NCBI RefSeq assembly: GCF_023715415.1
Contig: NZ_JAMBOB010000002.1
Span: forward strand, 186,001-250,000
Source of the DNA: Neobacillus niacini
GTDB taxonomy: Bacteria; Bacillota; Bacilli; Bacillales; Cytobacillaceae
Reading direction: 5' to 3'
Length of the DNA stretch: 64,000 bases
Position 1 is the first letter of the stretch. Each line of letters starts with the position of its first letter. Positions 43,298-51,516 of this stretch are shown one piece after another. The translations under genes and the position numbers were made by a program. The notes under the pieces were generated by a model. That model saw only the letters and a program-made list of their open reading frames with translations, was not told the origin of the DNA and searched no databases.

Positions 43298-43559
43298 ACT
43301 AAGATGAGATTTATCTAAAATAATTACTACCTAATAATAATTACGTAATTAGTGTGATTCTCCCGTACCACAATATTAACAACATTGGTGTGATGTTTAT
43401 ATACGTTTTTCAAATAATTTGTGACAAATTTGTTAAGGTTTTAATTTCCTTAATTAGATTTCTAGTGGGAATCTCTTCAGACTAAGGGAGAATAATTGTC
43501 TAATCTTAGATATTAATGGGATAATGTAAATGAATACATAGGAATAGGAGAGACACATT

Positions 43560-43865
43560 ATGAAAGTCAAAATCAATCGCCATGCAGCGAAAGCATTGAA
43601 GAAAATGTTGGAAGGACCAGAAGCGGAAGGGAAGATGTTCCGTGTGTATGTAACGAATATGCACGGTGACCATGCCCATTATGATTTAATGCTAGATACA
43701 CCAACAGAGCATGATGAAGTGGTTAAAACAGATAAGGACATTGATCTAATCCTGGATCCTCGAGACGAATATCTAGATGGAGTATGGATCCAGCTATTCC
43801 ATGTTCCGAAAGAGGAATGGCTGATTACCAATCCATCAAAAGGCGGTCATCATCACCATCATTAA
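43560..43865 (+). CDS. HesB/IscA-like protein without cysteines, His-tagged C-terminus
   Basis: The 101-residue protein follows the HesB/IscA A-type scaffold in fold and length (KVKINRHAAKALKKML, then FRVYVTNMHGDHAHYDLMLD and DEYLDGVWIQLFHVP). It contains no cysteine, so the three Cys that hold an iron-sulphur cluster in true A-type carriers are gone. It ends in five natural His after SKGGH, and His also occurs in MHGDHAHYD, so metal binding through His is possible. GGAGAG precedes ATG 43560. Divergent from qoxA, with its own terminator. Function unknown. Confidence 0.72.
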   Translation: MKVKINRHAAKALKKMLEGPEAEGKMFRVYVTNMHGDHAHYDLMLDTPTEHDEVVKTDKDIDLILDPRDEYLDGVWIQLFHVPKEEWLITNPSKGGHHHHH

Positions 43866-43887
43866 TTAAAGCGAATATAGATGATTT

Positions 43888-43919
43888 CCACCTGAGATTA
43901 TCTCAGGTGGTTTTTTTGA
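43888..43919 (+). terminator. Terminator after the HesB-like gene
   Basis: CCACCTGAGA and TCTCAGGTGG pair around TTA, then TTTTTTT. Confidence 0.88.
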
Positions 43920-43978
43920 TTGTAATTTTCAAAATATTTTCATATAATCCAATTACTTAACTACAAAGGAGATCTGCG

Positions 43979-45694
43979 ATGATTCGACGTTTCTTTTCTT
44001 ATTACAAACCGCATAAGAAGCTTTTTATTCTTGATTTTAGCAGCGCAGTTGTTGTTGCGGTGTTAGAACTAGCCTTTCCATTGGCAGTATCTTGGTTTAT
44101 TGATGAATTGCTGCCGGGAGGAGATTGGCAAACCATTGTGACAGTTAGTATCGCGCTATTAACTGTTTATGTACTGAGTACCTTCTTGCAGTTTGTTGTG
44201 AATTATTGGGGTCATAAACTTGGGATTAATATTGAAACAGATATGAGGCAAGAACTCTTTGAGCATGTTCAGAAACAGTCTTTCCGCTTTTTTGACAATA
44301 CAAAGACAGGACATATTATGAGCAGGATTACCAATGACCTTTTTGATCTCGGTGAACTTGCACACCATGGACCAGAAGATGTTTTCATTGCAGTGATGAC
44401 TTTTATTGGTGCATTCTGGATTATGTTGACTATAAATGTGAAACTAGCACTTGTTGCAGTTTTGATTCTCCCATTGTTAGCATTATTAGTGGTAGTTTGT
44501 AATTTAAAGATGAATAAAGCTTGGAGTCATATGTACACGAGCATTGCGGATGTGAATGCGAGAGTGGAAGATAGTGTATCAGGAAGTCGAGTGGTTCAAT
44601 CATTTACAAATGAAGATTTTGAGATTGCAAGATTTCGAAAAAATAATCATAAATATCGAAATGCAAAACTAGTAGGATATCGCGTGATGTCCTTCAGTTT
44701 ATCTGGTATTTATATGATGACCAGGTTAATCACCATTATTGTACTTGTTTATGGAGCATGGCTTAGCTTTACAGGGCAGCTTTCATATGGGGAGCTCGTC
44801 GGATTTGTCCTTTACGTAAATGTTCTTTTTAAACCAATTGATAAAATTAGTGCAATTATGGAATTGTATCCGAAAGGAATGGCTGGATTTAAACGTTTTA
44901 TGGAAATAATTGACTCTGAGCCAGAAGTAAAGGATACGGATGATGCCATCGAAATGGCTTCACTTAACGGTGATATTGTCTTTAAAGATGTTTCCTTTAG
45001 TTATGACCAGCAAAAATCAGTACTTGAAGGCATAGAACTAAACATTCATGCTGGTGAGACCATTGCGTTTGTTGGACCATCGGGAGCAGGTAAAACAACA
45101 ATTTGTTCATTGATCCCTAGGTTTTATGACGTGAGCAAAGGCAGTATTATGATTGATGGATTCGATATTCGTAATCTGACAAAAAAATCACTGCGTTCTC
45201 AAATCGGAATTGTTCAACAAGATGTCTTTTTGTTTACGGGAACGATTCGAGAAAATATCGCCTATGGAAAGAGGAATGCTACAGATGAGGAAATATTTGA
45301 GGCTGCAAAACGAGCTCATCTTGAGAAATTTATTCTATCACTGCCTGATGGTTATGAAACGGAAATTGGTGAAAGAGGATTAAAGCTATCCGGAGGACAA
45401 AAGCAAAGGTTAGCAATCGCAAGAATGTTTTTGAAAAATCCACCTATATTAATTTTGGATGAAGCAACTTCTGCACTCGATACTGAAACTGAAATGGTCA
45501 TCCAAGAAGCCTTAAACGAACTTGCAAAAAACCGAACAACTCTGATTATTGCTCATAGACTTGCAACTATTCGGAATGCTGATCGTATTATTGTCGTGAC
45601 GGAAGAGGGAATTGCCGAAGAAGGCGGTCATGACGAGTTAATTGAACAAGGCGGTATTTTTGCAAATCTTCATCATGTCCAATACCAGCAATAA
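43979..45694 (+). CDS. ABC exporter half-transporter (fused permease and ATPase)
   Basis: The 571-residue protein has an N-terminal six-helix exporter domain (about 15-310) with the family sequence EDSVSGSRVVQSFTNEDFE. The ATPase domain (about 335-570) follows: Walker A VGPSGAGKTT, Q-loop IGIVQQDVFLF, signature KLSGGQKQRLAIARM, Walker B ILILDEATSALD, H-loop IIAHRLATI. Similar to YknU/YfiC/BmrA-type multidrug or lipid exporters, working as homo- or heterodimer. No second half-transporter is adjacent, so it is probably a homodimer. AAAGGAG precedes ATG 43979. Substrate unknown. Confidence 0.93.
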   Translation: MIRRFFSYYKPHKKLFILDFSSAVVVAVLELAFPLAVSWFIDELLPGGDWQTIVTVSIALLTVYVLSTFLQFVVNYWGHKLGINIETDMRQELFEHVQKQSFRFFDNTKTGHIMSRITNDLFDLGELAHHGPEDVFIAVMTFIGAFWIMLTINVKLALVAVLILPLLALLVVVCNLKMNKAWSHMYTSIADVNARVEDSVSGSRVVQSFTNEDFEIARFRKNNHKYRNAKLVGYRVMSFSLSGIYMMTRLITIIVLVYGAWLSFTGQLSYGELVGFVLYVNVLFKPIDKISAIMELYPKGMAGFKRFMEIIDSEPEVKDTDDAIEMASLNGDIVFKDVSFSYDQQKSVLEGIELNIHAGETIAFVGPSGAGKTTICSLIPRFYDVSKGSIMIDGFDIRNLTKKSLRSQIGIVQQDVFLFTGTIRENIAYGKRNATDEEIFEAAKRAHLEKFILSLPDGYETEIGERGLKLSGGQKQRLAIARMFLKNPPILILDEATSALDTETEMVIQEALNELAKNRTTLIIAHRLATIRNADRIIVVTEEGIAEEGGHDELIEQGGIFANLHHVQYQQ

Positions 45695-45701
45695 CTTTTT
45701 C

Positions 45702-45737
45702 GGAAAAATCTCTACGAAGTCCGTGGGGATTTTTCCT
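45702..45737 (+). terminator. Terminator after the ABC exporter gene
   Basis: GGAAAAATCTCTACG pairs with CGTGGGGATTTTTCC (15 bp with two G-U) around AAGTC, then TATTTT. Confidence 0.8.
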
Positions 45738-45800
45738 ATTTTGAGGATTGAATAATTTGGTTACCCTATAAAGGTAGGGTCAAAAGGAGTGGATTTACTA

Positions 45801-46550
45801 ATGCAGAATTTCAAAAGTGATAACGAGATTAAACTAATTGCACTTGATATGGATGGAACACTGCTAAATGATGAACACGAAATTTCAGAGGCAAACCGAC
45901 AGGCGATTTCAGATGCACAGGAAAAAGGTATTCATGTAGTCCTTAGTACTGGCCGATCTCTAAGGAAATGCGAAAAACATGCGGATTCACTTGCGTTGTC
46001 CTCCTATCTAGTAACAGTAAACGGCAGTGAAATTTGGGATGATAAACGAGGTTTAGTGGAGAGAAATCTTTTGAGGACAGAGTCCATTCAATGGATGTTA
46101 GAGCTTACTCAAAAGCATAAGATAAGATTTTGGGCGATTAATACCAACCGAAACTGGTTTGATGAAATGCCGGAAGATATTCATGCAGAGGAATGGTTGA
46201 AATTTGGGTTTAACATAAAAGATGAACCTACAAGGGATAAAATTCTTAAAGAGCTGCAAACAAGAGGAGAATTTGAATTAAGTAATTCGACTCCAACAAA
46301 TATAGAAGTAAACCCAGTTGGGATTAATAAGGCAAAAGGGCTGGCTTTAGTCTGTGAGCGCCTTGGAATACATATGAAAAACGTTATGGCCGTGGGTGAT
46401 AGTCTGAATGATTTAGCAATGATTGAAGAGGCTGGGCTAGGTATTGCAATGGGCAATGCTCAGGATATAGTTAAACAAGCAGCATCTTGGGTCACTACTA
46501 CCAATAATGAAGATGGTGTCGCGGTGGCAATCCGTAAATGGGTACTTTAG
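45801..46550 (+). CDS. Cof-type HAD-IIB phosphatase
   Basis: A cytoplasmic sugar-phosphate or nucleotide phosphatase of the haloacid dehalogenase superfamily. The 249-residue protein has motif I LIALDMDGTLLND (nucleophile Asp), motif II VVLSTGRS, motif III Lys in GINKAKGLALVC, and motif IV VGDSLNDLAMIEEAG. The C2B cap domain lies between (about 80-185). ATG 45801 gives the usual beginning; AAGGAG is 12 nt upstream and a GTG at 45789 abuts it. Substrate unknown. Monocistronic. Confidence 0.9.
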   Translation: MQNFKSDNEIKLIALDMDGTLLNDEHEISEANRQAISDAQEKGIHVVLSTGRSLRKCEKHADSLALSSYLVTVNGSEIWDDKRGLVERNLLRTESIQWMLELTQKHKIRFWAINTNRNWFDEMPEDIHAEEWLKFGFNIKDEPTRDKILKELQTRGEFELSNSTPTNIEVNPVGINKAKGLALVCERLGIHMKNVMAVGDSLNDLAMIEEAGLGIAMGNAQDIVKQAASWVTTTNNEDGVAVAIRKWVL

Positions 46551-46636
46551 TACTATCATTTGCGGACAAATAAACATTATACTCAGGTAGAAATTTTTAT
46601 TTTTAATGAATTAAAATAGACTCTTTTGAGAAATAC

Positions 46637-46683
46637 TTATAACCAAGAGAATATTGTTTAAAAACAATTTCTCTTGGTTATAA
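46637..46683. repeat. 47-nt near-perfect palindrome before the cold-shock gene
   Basis: TTATAACCAAGAGAA (46637-46651) and TTCTCTTGGTTATAA (46669-46683) are perfect 15-bp arms. The interior adds ATTGTTT/AAACAAT with one unpaired T and a short A-rich apex. TATAAT at 46679-46684 overlaps the right arm. No long T-run follows. It may be a terminator of the HAD gene, an operator, or a mobile palindrome. Confidence 0.6.
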
Positions 46684-46745
46684 TAATCGGGCAAGACTAT
46701 ATTGCAATTTCATGTAATTGTTACATGCTAGGAGGAGCTACAAAG

Positions 46746-46946
46746 ATGGAACATGGTAAAGTAAAATGGTTTAACGGTGAAAAAGGCTTTGGATTTATTG
46801 AGCGTGACGGAGGAGACGACGTATTCGTTCATTTCTCTGCAATTCAAGGCGAAGGCTACAAAACGTTAGATGAAGGTCAAGAAGTAACGTTTGAAATCGA
46901 AAATGGGCAACGTGGTCCACAAGCGGTTAACGTTCGTAAAGCATAA
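46746..46946 (+). CDS. Cold-shock protein (CspA/CspD family)
   Basis: A 66-residue single-domain RNA/DNA chaperone. RNP1 KGFGFIE and RNP2 VFVHFSAI are intact ([28 protein letters not shown]), as is the ending [17 protein letters not shown] lies 6 to 7 nt before ATG 46746. Cold-shock messages of this type are usually controlled by their 5' leader; the 60-nt leader here (after a probable TATAAT at 46679) is short. Which paralogue (CspB, C or D) is not decidable. Confidence 0.94.
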   Translation: MEHGKVKWFNGEKGFGFIERDGGDDVFVHFSAIQGEGYKTLDEGQEVTFEIENGQRGPQAVNVRKA

Positions 46947-46961
46947 TTAACCTTCTAAATC

Positions 46962-46995
46962 AAAAACAGACTCTAATTATGAGTCTGTTTTTTTA
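46962..46995 (+). terminator. Terminator after the cold-shock gene
   Basis: AAAAACAGACTC pairs with GAGTCTGTTTTT around TAATTAT, then TTTT. Confidence 0.88.
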
Positions 46996-47007
46996 TTGTT
47001 GAAAGGC

Positions 47008-47045
47008 GATGAGTGCTCGAGTACGGCGAAAAGGGCTCACTCATC
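47008..47045. repeat. Inverted repeat element
   Basis: GATGAGTG (47008-47015) and CACTCATC (47038-47045) are perfect arms around a 22-nt loop that includes CTCGAGTACGGCGAAAAGGG. No T-run follows. It shares a CTC-A/G-AGTA core with the element at 1447-1475. Confidence 0.45.
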
Positions 47046-47065
47046 CTAAAAGAGAATCCCAATAA

Positions 47066-47098
47066 AATAAAAAAACCTCTACAAAAAGGTAGAGGTTA
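47066..47098 (-). terminator. Terminator of the ywbE pair (minus strand)
   Basis: Read on the minus strand AACCTCTAC and GTAGAGGTT pair around CTTTTT and are followed by TTTTTTATTTT. Confidence 0.8.
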
Positions 47099-47168
47099 AT
47101 ATGTGATAAGTAAAATGGTTATTTATAGTATGGGGTTAATATAGAAAATTCATACCTAAGGGCAGTCC

Positions 47169-47384
47169 CTATAACCCTTTAGGTGACTTTGAATTCAATA
47201 TTTCCTGCACTCTGCCAACCTGTCCATCCGTTAACCTCACTTTAATCCCATGGGGATGAGAGCTGGAATTTGTTAAAATATCCTTCACGAAACCCCTCGT
47301 TAGTTTTCCGGTTCTTTGATCGGCCTTAAGTACAATAGTAACCTCGGTACCAGCATTGATGTCTTTTCTACTTTGTCCGTTCAT
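47169..47384 (-). CDS. ywbE: YwbE family protein
   Basis: The 71-residue protein matches the YwbE family pattern: NGQSRKDINAGTEVTIVLKADQ, TGKLTRGFVKDILTNSSSHPHGIKVRL, and GQVGRVQEIL at the end. The fold is KOW/SH3-like, suggesting RNA or ribosome contact, but no function is established. The ATG shares a base with the stop of the upstream 67-aa gene (TAATG), so translation is coupled. The minus-strand terminator at 47066 follows. Confidence 0.88.
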   Translation of the reverse strand: MNGQSRKDINAGTEVTIVLKADQRTGKLTRGFVKDILTNSSSHPHGIKVRLTDGQVGRVQEILNSKSPKGL

Positions 47385-47587
47385 TAAACACCCATTTTTC
47401 TACGAGTATTACTTACTTTTTTTGTTTGCTGACTTTTCATCTTTTGGCTATTTTGAAGACCGCCTTGGGCGTTATTCGCTGCTGCAGCTTTGTTTTTTTT
47501 ATTGGCTAGCTGCTGCTTCATTGCTTCCTGCAAACTCATTTTCTTTTTTGGTTCTTCATTTTGATTTGTTTGATTGTTTTCTGACAT
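47384..47587 (-). CDS. Small Lys/Gln-rich protein, 67 aa
   Basis: ATG 47587 has AGGAGG 8 to 9 nt upstream; a longer frame from 47680 is not supported by a binding site. The product is highly charged and Gln/Asn/Lys-rich (MSENNQTNQNEEPKKKM, then SLQEAMKQQLANKKNKAAAANNA) with no hydrophobic segment, and ends basic. It looks intrinsically disordered with one helix. It is coupled to ywbE. Function unknown. Confidence 0.65.
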   Translation of the reverse strand: MSENNQTNQNEEPKKKMSLQEAMKQQLANKKNKAAAANNAQGGLQNSQKMKSQQTKKVSNTRRKMGV

Positions 47588-47790
47588 AAGGAAATCCTCC
47601 TGAAAAATATGTACTAAGATACTAACAGTATAATCTATTTTTAATGAAATTAACAAATTTATTAAAAAGGATAAAGTCACGGAATATTCACTTTCTTAAA
47701 TTGATTTGCTTTTTAATGACAATAGCGAAAATATCTTTAAGGCTGTTCATTTTGACAGTCTTTTTGTTATTTTCTGATAAATTATTAAAA

Positions 47791-47807
47791 TGTCGTAAAT
47801 TTCGACA
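47791..47807. promoter_or_regulatory. Palindrome with a Spo0A-like box before the SDR gene
   Basis: TGTCG-N7-CGACA. The right arm TTCGACA is the exact complement of the Spo0A box TGTCGAA; the left arm reads TGTCGTA. It lies 59 bp before the SDR gene. A TetR-type operator is an alternative reading. Confidence 0.35.
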
Positions 47808-47865
47808 CCTTTTTTAACATCCTCATATTAAACTAGTGCATAGGAGAAAAGGGAGATAGACATAA

Positions 47866-48714
47866 ATGGATAACAAAACAGCTATTGTAACCGGTACATC
47901 AAGCGGATTTGGATTAAGTACTTCAGTAGAGTTGGCACGAATGGGATTTACTGTGATTGCTGCTATGAGAAACTGCAATAAAAGCAGTGAGCTTCTGCTG
48001 CAGGCAAGGAAGCATCGAATTGAATCGAATATTATCATTCATGAATTAGATGTTACAAATGGAGAGTCAATCAAAGCCTTTCAAACATGGATAAACGAGG
48101 AGTTTGGAAGAGTTGACGTATTGATTAATAATGCTGGATATGCTGGTGCGGGGTTTGTGGAAGAAGTATCGATGGAGGAATATCGAAAACAATTTGAAAC
48201 AAATGTATTTGGAGTTTTCGCCGTTACCAAGGCCTTTTTGCCGTTAATGAGGATGCAAAAACAGGGTTGTATAATCAATATTAGCTCTATTAGTGGTAAA
48301 GTAGCTTTTCCTGGTCTTTCACCCTACGTTGCCTCTAAGCACGCCATCGAGGGCTGGAGTGAGAGTCTCCGCTTAGAAATGCTGCCATTTGGTGTGAAGG
48401 TGGTATTGATTGAACCTGGATCCTACAAAACCAATATCTGGTCAACCGGTAAACAGGTTGCAGAAGAATCATTGCAGTCCCACTCACCCTATCAGGATTA
48501 TATGCAAAGTATTGAAAAATATATTGCAGATGGGGAAAACAGCTTTGGCGACCCAGAGGATGTGGCAAAGAAAATAGCTGAGATTGCAACAATGGAAAAC
48601 CCGGAAATTAGGTACCCAATTGGCCGTGGTGTAAAAGCTACTATCTTTTTGAAAAATCTATTACCAGGGAGATTGTGGGAAAAAATAATCCTAAGTAAAT
48701 TATTTGTAAAATAG
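47866..48714 (+). CDS. Short-chain dehydrogenase/reductase
   Basis: NAD(P)-dependent oxidoreductase with a Rossmann fold. The 282-residue protein shows TGxxxGxG as VTGTSSGFG, LDVTN, NNAGYAG, the catalytic Ser in ISSISGK, and Tyr-x3-Lys as YVASKH. The longer C-terminal part (after about 190) is of the classic type that covers substrate, as in short-chain retinol/steroid-like enzymes. GGGAGA precedes ATG 47866. Substrate unknown. Followed about 100 nt later by the GyrI-like gene. Confidence 0.9.
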   Translation: MDNKTAIVTGTSSGFGLSTSVELARMGFTVIAAMRNCNKSSELLLQARKHRIESNIIIHELDVTNGESIKAFQTWINEEFGRVDVLINNAGYAGAGFVEEVSMEEYRKQFETNVFGVFAVTKAFLPLMRMQKQGCIINISSISGKVAFPGLSPYVASKHAIEGWSESLRLEMLPFGVKVVLIEPGSYKTNIWSTGKQVAEESLQSHSPYQDYMQSIEKYIADGENSFGDPEDVAKKIAEIATMENPEIRYPIGRGVKATIFLKNLLPGRLWEKIILSKLFVK

Positions 48715-48820
48715 AGCAGCTTTGCTTGAAAGTATAAAAATTGTTGTTGTTTAATGGAAGGAATTTCAGGGGGAAAGTGAGAATAAAAGATATATAAGCA
48801 ACAAAAGAGGAGTGATAGGT

Positions 48821-49291
48821 TTGGAGATTCAAGTATTAGAAAAAGAAGAAATAAAGGTAATTGGAATTTCTGGAAGTGGCACTTATTCTCAAATGGACAA
48901 TATACCAGAATTATTTAATGAAATGAAAGTACGATTAGAAGAGGTACCCAATCAAACCAATGATGCAATCGTAATTGCACCCTTTCATAGCAGAGAAACA
49001 GAATTCACCTACTATGTAACGACACCAGTCGAAAAGGTAGAAAATGTCCCCGATGGAATGGTCGGATTTACCATTCCCCGCAAAAATTATGTGTATTCCT
49101 CCTATAAAGGAAGTCTTGAAGAAATAGAAAGTAAATACCGGCAAATGTTAGTATGGATGAAAGAGTATGGGTATGAGTTAGACAATCATGCCTTGAGCTT
49201 AAAGGTTTTTAAAGAAAATGAATTTGATAGCAAAGGTAGCATGCATTTCGAACTTTATCTGCCTGTGAAAAGCTATAAGGATACTTACTAA
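48821..49291 (+). CDS. GyrI-like / effector-binding domain protein
   Basis: The 156-residue protein has the AraC effector-binding (GyrI/SRPBCC-like) fold: EIQVLEKEEIKVIGISGSGTY at the start, IPELFNEMKVRLEEVP, TYYVTTPVEKVENVPDGM, FTIPRKNYVYSSYKGSLEEI, and the final FELYLPVK. It is a stand-alone ligand-binding domain without DNA-binding part. Relatives bind small aromatic ligands or gyrase, or act as hydrolases. TTG 48821 is chosen as GAGGAG lies 9 nt upstream; GTG 48812 abuts that site. Monocistronic. Confidence 0.8.
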   Translation: MEIQVLEKEEIKVIGISGSGTYSQMDNIPELFNEMKVRLEEVPNQTNDAIVIAPFHSRETEFTYYVTTPVEKVENVPDGMVGFTIPRKNYVYSSYKGSLEEIESKYRQMLVWMKEYGYELDNHALSLKVFKENEFDSKGSMHFELYLPVKSYKDTY

Positions 49292-49303
49292 AGACTTGTA
49301 TTT

Positions 49304-49336
49304 GGGAGAAGATTTTATCTTCTCTTTCTTTTTTTA
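49304..49336 (+). terminator. Terminator after the GyrI-like gene
   Basis: GAGAAGAT and ATCTTCTC pair around TTT, then TTTCTTTTTTT. Confidence 0.85.
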
Positions 49337-49383
49337 GCATTTCTTACTAATATTATGTATACTAAAGGTAATCATATTGAATA

Positions 49384-49526
49384 TTCCTTCGGGGTCGGGT
49401 GAAATTCCCAACCGGCGGTGATGAAGCAAAAGCTTCTTAGTCCGTGACCCGGTTAACGTAAAAGTTAAGCGGTGGATCTGGTGCAAATCCAGAGCCGACA
49501 GTAAAGTCTGGATGGGAGAAGGAAAA
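49384..49526 (+). promoter_or_regulatory. FMN riboswitch (RFN element)
   Basis: The conserved RFN blocks are present: GGGGTCGGGTGAAATTCCCA (about 49391), ACCGGCGGTGATGAAG, AGTCCGTGACCC, GGTGGATCTGGTGCAAATCC and GAGCCGACAGTAAAGTCTGG. In this class FMN binding favours termination and shuts off riboflavin synthesis genes. The stretch 49292-49678 is a terminator, this switch and its terminator. Confidence 0.97.
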
Positions 49527-49593
49527 AAGTTCTGGTTTAGCCAAGGGAGAAGTCTACCCTTTTTTAAGCCCTATTTTCTTATTGCCTTTTCCA

Positions 49594-49634
49594 AGGACCC
49601 TGAAGTGCGTCATCTCTTCAGGGTCTTTTTTTAT
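49594..49634 (+). terminator. FMN riboswitch terminator
   Basis: GACCCTGAA and TTCAGGGTC pair around the loop GTGCGTCATCTC, then TTTTTTTT. Confidence 0.88.
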
Positions 49635-49678
49635 TCATTTATGAGTTTTTGCAAAAAAAAGGGAAGGAGGGAAAAACT

Positions 49679-50332
49679 ATGTTTACCGGTATTATTGAAG
49701 AATTAGGAGTGGTAGAAAATATTCAGCGAAGTGGTGAATCTTTTGTACTTTCCATTTCAGCCCAAAAAATTCTAGATGATGTCCACCTTGGTGATAGTAT
49801 TGCTGTAAATGGAGTCTGTCTAACAGTTACTAGCTTCTCAGGTAAGCATTTTACGGTAGATGTTATGCCTGAAACCGTAAAAGCCTCCAGCTTACGTTCG
49901 CTCAAACGTGGTGCAAAGGTGAATCTCGAAAGAGCGATGGCTGCAGGAGGCAGGTTTGGTGGCCATTTCGTTTCAGGTCATATTGATGGAACAGGCGTCA
50001 TTAAAAGTAAAAAGCAGGTTGAAAATGCAATTTACTATGAAATTGAAGCCTCACCAGACATATTAAGGTATGTAATCGAAAGAGGTTCAATTGCCGTAGA
50101 CGGGACAAGCCTGACTGTATTTGGAGTTACAGATGAAACATTTACTTTATCACTTATCCCCCATACATTATCTGAAAGTATTATTGGTCTTAAGGAATCC
50201 GGTGATATTGTCAATTTAGAATGCGACATGATTGGAAAGTATGTTGGACATTTTATTACGAGCAGTTATAGTAACAAGAAGAGTCCAGCAGGTATTAGTG
50301 CGAGTTTTTTAGAAGAGAATGGTTTTCTTTAG
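49679..50332 (+). CDS. ribE: Riboflavin synthase, alpha subunit type
   Basis: Converts two 6,7-dimethyl-8-ribityllumazine to riboflavin plus the pyrimidine precursor. The 217-residue protein has the two-barrel repeat: MFTGIIEELG at the start and the second repeat from about residue 98 (FGGHFVSGHIDGTG, GSIAVDGTSLTV). The first repeat contains SIAVNGVCLTV with its Cys; both are typical. AAGGAGGG precedes ATG 49679. First gene after the FMN riboswitch; ribD, which usually comes first in this operon in bacilli, is not present. RibBA follows after 36 nt. Confidence 0.96.
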   Translation: MFTGIIEELGVVENIQRSGESFVLSISAQKILDDVHLGDSIAVNGVCLTVTSFSGKHFTVDVMPETVKASSLRSLKRGAKVNLERAMAAGGRFGGHFVSGHIDGTGVIKSKKQVENAIYYEIEASPDILRYVIERGSIAVDGTSLTVFGVTDETFTLSLIPHTLSESIIGLKESGDIVNLECDMIGKYVGHFITSSYSNKKSPAGISASFLEENGFL

Positions 50333-50368
50333 GTATATAAAAACCGTTTTAGAAAGGGGAGATTAGCA

Positions 50369-51496
50369 TTGTTTGATAAAATTGAAGAAGCATTGAATGA
50401 TTTAAAAGAAGGTAAAGTCATCATTGTTTGTGATGACGAGGATCGAGAAAATGAAGGTGATTTTATCTCTTTAGCTGAAAAAGCTACACCTGAGGTAATC
50501 AATCTAATGGCTACGCATGGAAGAGGATTAATTTGCGTTCCTATTGATGAGGAATTAGCGCAGAGGTTAGAACTTTTTCCAATGGTTACAGTTAATACAG
50601 ATGTACATGGTACGGCGTTTACAGTCAGTGTTGACCATAAATATTCAACCACAGGAATTTCTGCCTTTGAGCGTTCCGCCACCGTATTAAGCATGCTTGA
50701 CCCGGAATCAAAGCCGTCTGATTTCAAGCGACCAGGTCATATTTTCCCTTTAGTGGCCAAAAAAGGCGGGGTTTTGAGAAGGACAGGACACACCGAAGCA
50801 GCAGTGGATTTAGCGAGACTTTGCGGTGCTAAGCCTGCTGGCGTCATTTGTGAAATCATGAATGAGGATGGAACAATGGCACGTGTGCCCCAGCTGCGGA
50901 AAATTGCCGATGAGCTTAATGTGAAAATGATTACCATTAAAGATTTGATTGAATACCGCAATAAAAAAGACAAGCTGGTTAAACGAGAAGTGGAAATAAA
51001 TTTACCAACGGAATTTGGACAGTTTAAGGCAGCAGGGTATTCGAACGTTATCGATGGAAAAGAACATTTAGCGTTAATAAAAGGTGAAATAAATCCTGAA
51101 GAACCGATCCTTGTTCGAGTGCACTCTGAGTGTTTAACTGGCGATGTGTTTGGTTCGTACCAATGTCAGTGTAGACCACAATTACATGCTGCCTTAACAC
51201 AAATTGAACAAGAAGGTAATGGTGTACTTTTATATATTCGTCAGGGTGGCAGCGGTTTATTAAATAAATTGCGGGATGATAGTCATAACACCTTTGGCGG
51301 AAATGAAAAGAATACGATTGGAGAAGAACTAAGGGAATTTGGAATAGGTGCCCAAATATTAAAAGATTTAGGGATAAGAAAAATGAAATTGTTAACCAAT
51401 AACACACGAAAAATCAAAGGTATTAAAGGATACGATCTTGAAATCGTAGAAACCGTTCCATTGCAAATGGAAATACTAGATGAAAAGGTTAAATAA
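50369..51496 (+). CDS. ribBA: RibBA: DHBP synthase with degenerate GTP cyclohydrolase II domain
   Basis: The N-terminal half (about 1-200) is DHBP synthase, which makes the four-carbon unit of riboflavin from ribulose 5-phosphate: [65 protein letters not shown]. The C-terminal half (about 205-375) aligns with GTP cyclohydrolase II but several key parts differ: CDCG reads CQCRP (zinc Cys kept); RQEGRGIGL reads RQGGSGLL, shorter by two; the AYxLQ tyrosine region is replaced by DDSHNTF; and DLRDYG reads ELREFG. The end is also about 20 residues short. I therefore expect the DHBP synthase to be active and the cyclohydrolase to be weak or dead. TTG 50369 has GGGGAG 7 nt upstream. A ribH gene follows after 20 nt. 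Confidence 0.9.
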   Translation: MFDKIEEALNDLKEGKVIIVCDDEDRENEGDFISLAEKATPEVINLMATHGRGLICVPIDEELAQRLELFPMVTVNTDVHGTAFTVSVDHKYSTTGISAFERSATVLSMLDPESKPSDFKRPGHIFPLVAKKGGVLRRTGHTEAAVDLARLCGAKPAGVICEIMNEDGTMARVPQLRKIADELNVKMITIKDLIEYRNKKDKLVKREVEINLPTEFGQFKAAGYSNVIDGKEHLALIKGEINPEEPILVRVHSECLTGDVFGSYQCQCRPQLHAALTQIEQEGNGVLLYIRQGGSGLLNKLRDDSHNTFGGNEKNTIGEELREFGIGAQILKDLGIRKMKLLTNNTRKIKGIKGYDLEIVETVPLQMEILDEKVK

Positions 51497-51516
51497 AACA
51501 TATTGGAGGGCTTAAG

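Noticed and set aside
49512..49706. Plus-strand open frame between the FMN aptamer and ribE
   Set aside because: It overlaps the riboswitch end, its terminator and the ribE start, and has no ribosome binding site.
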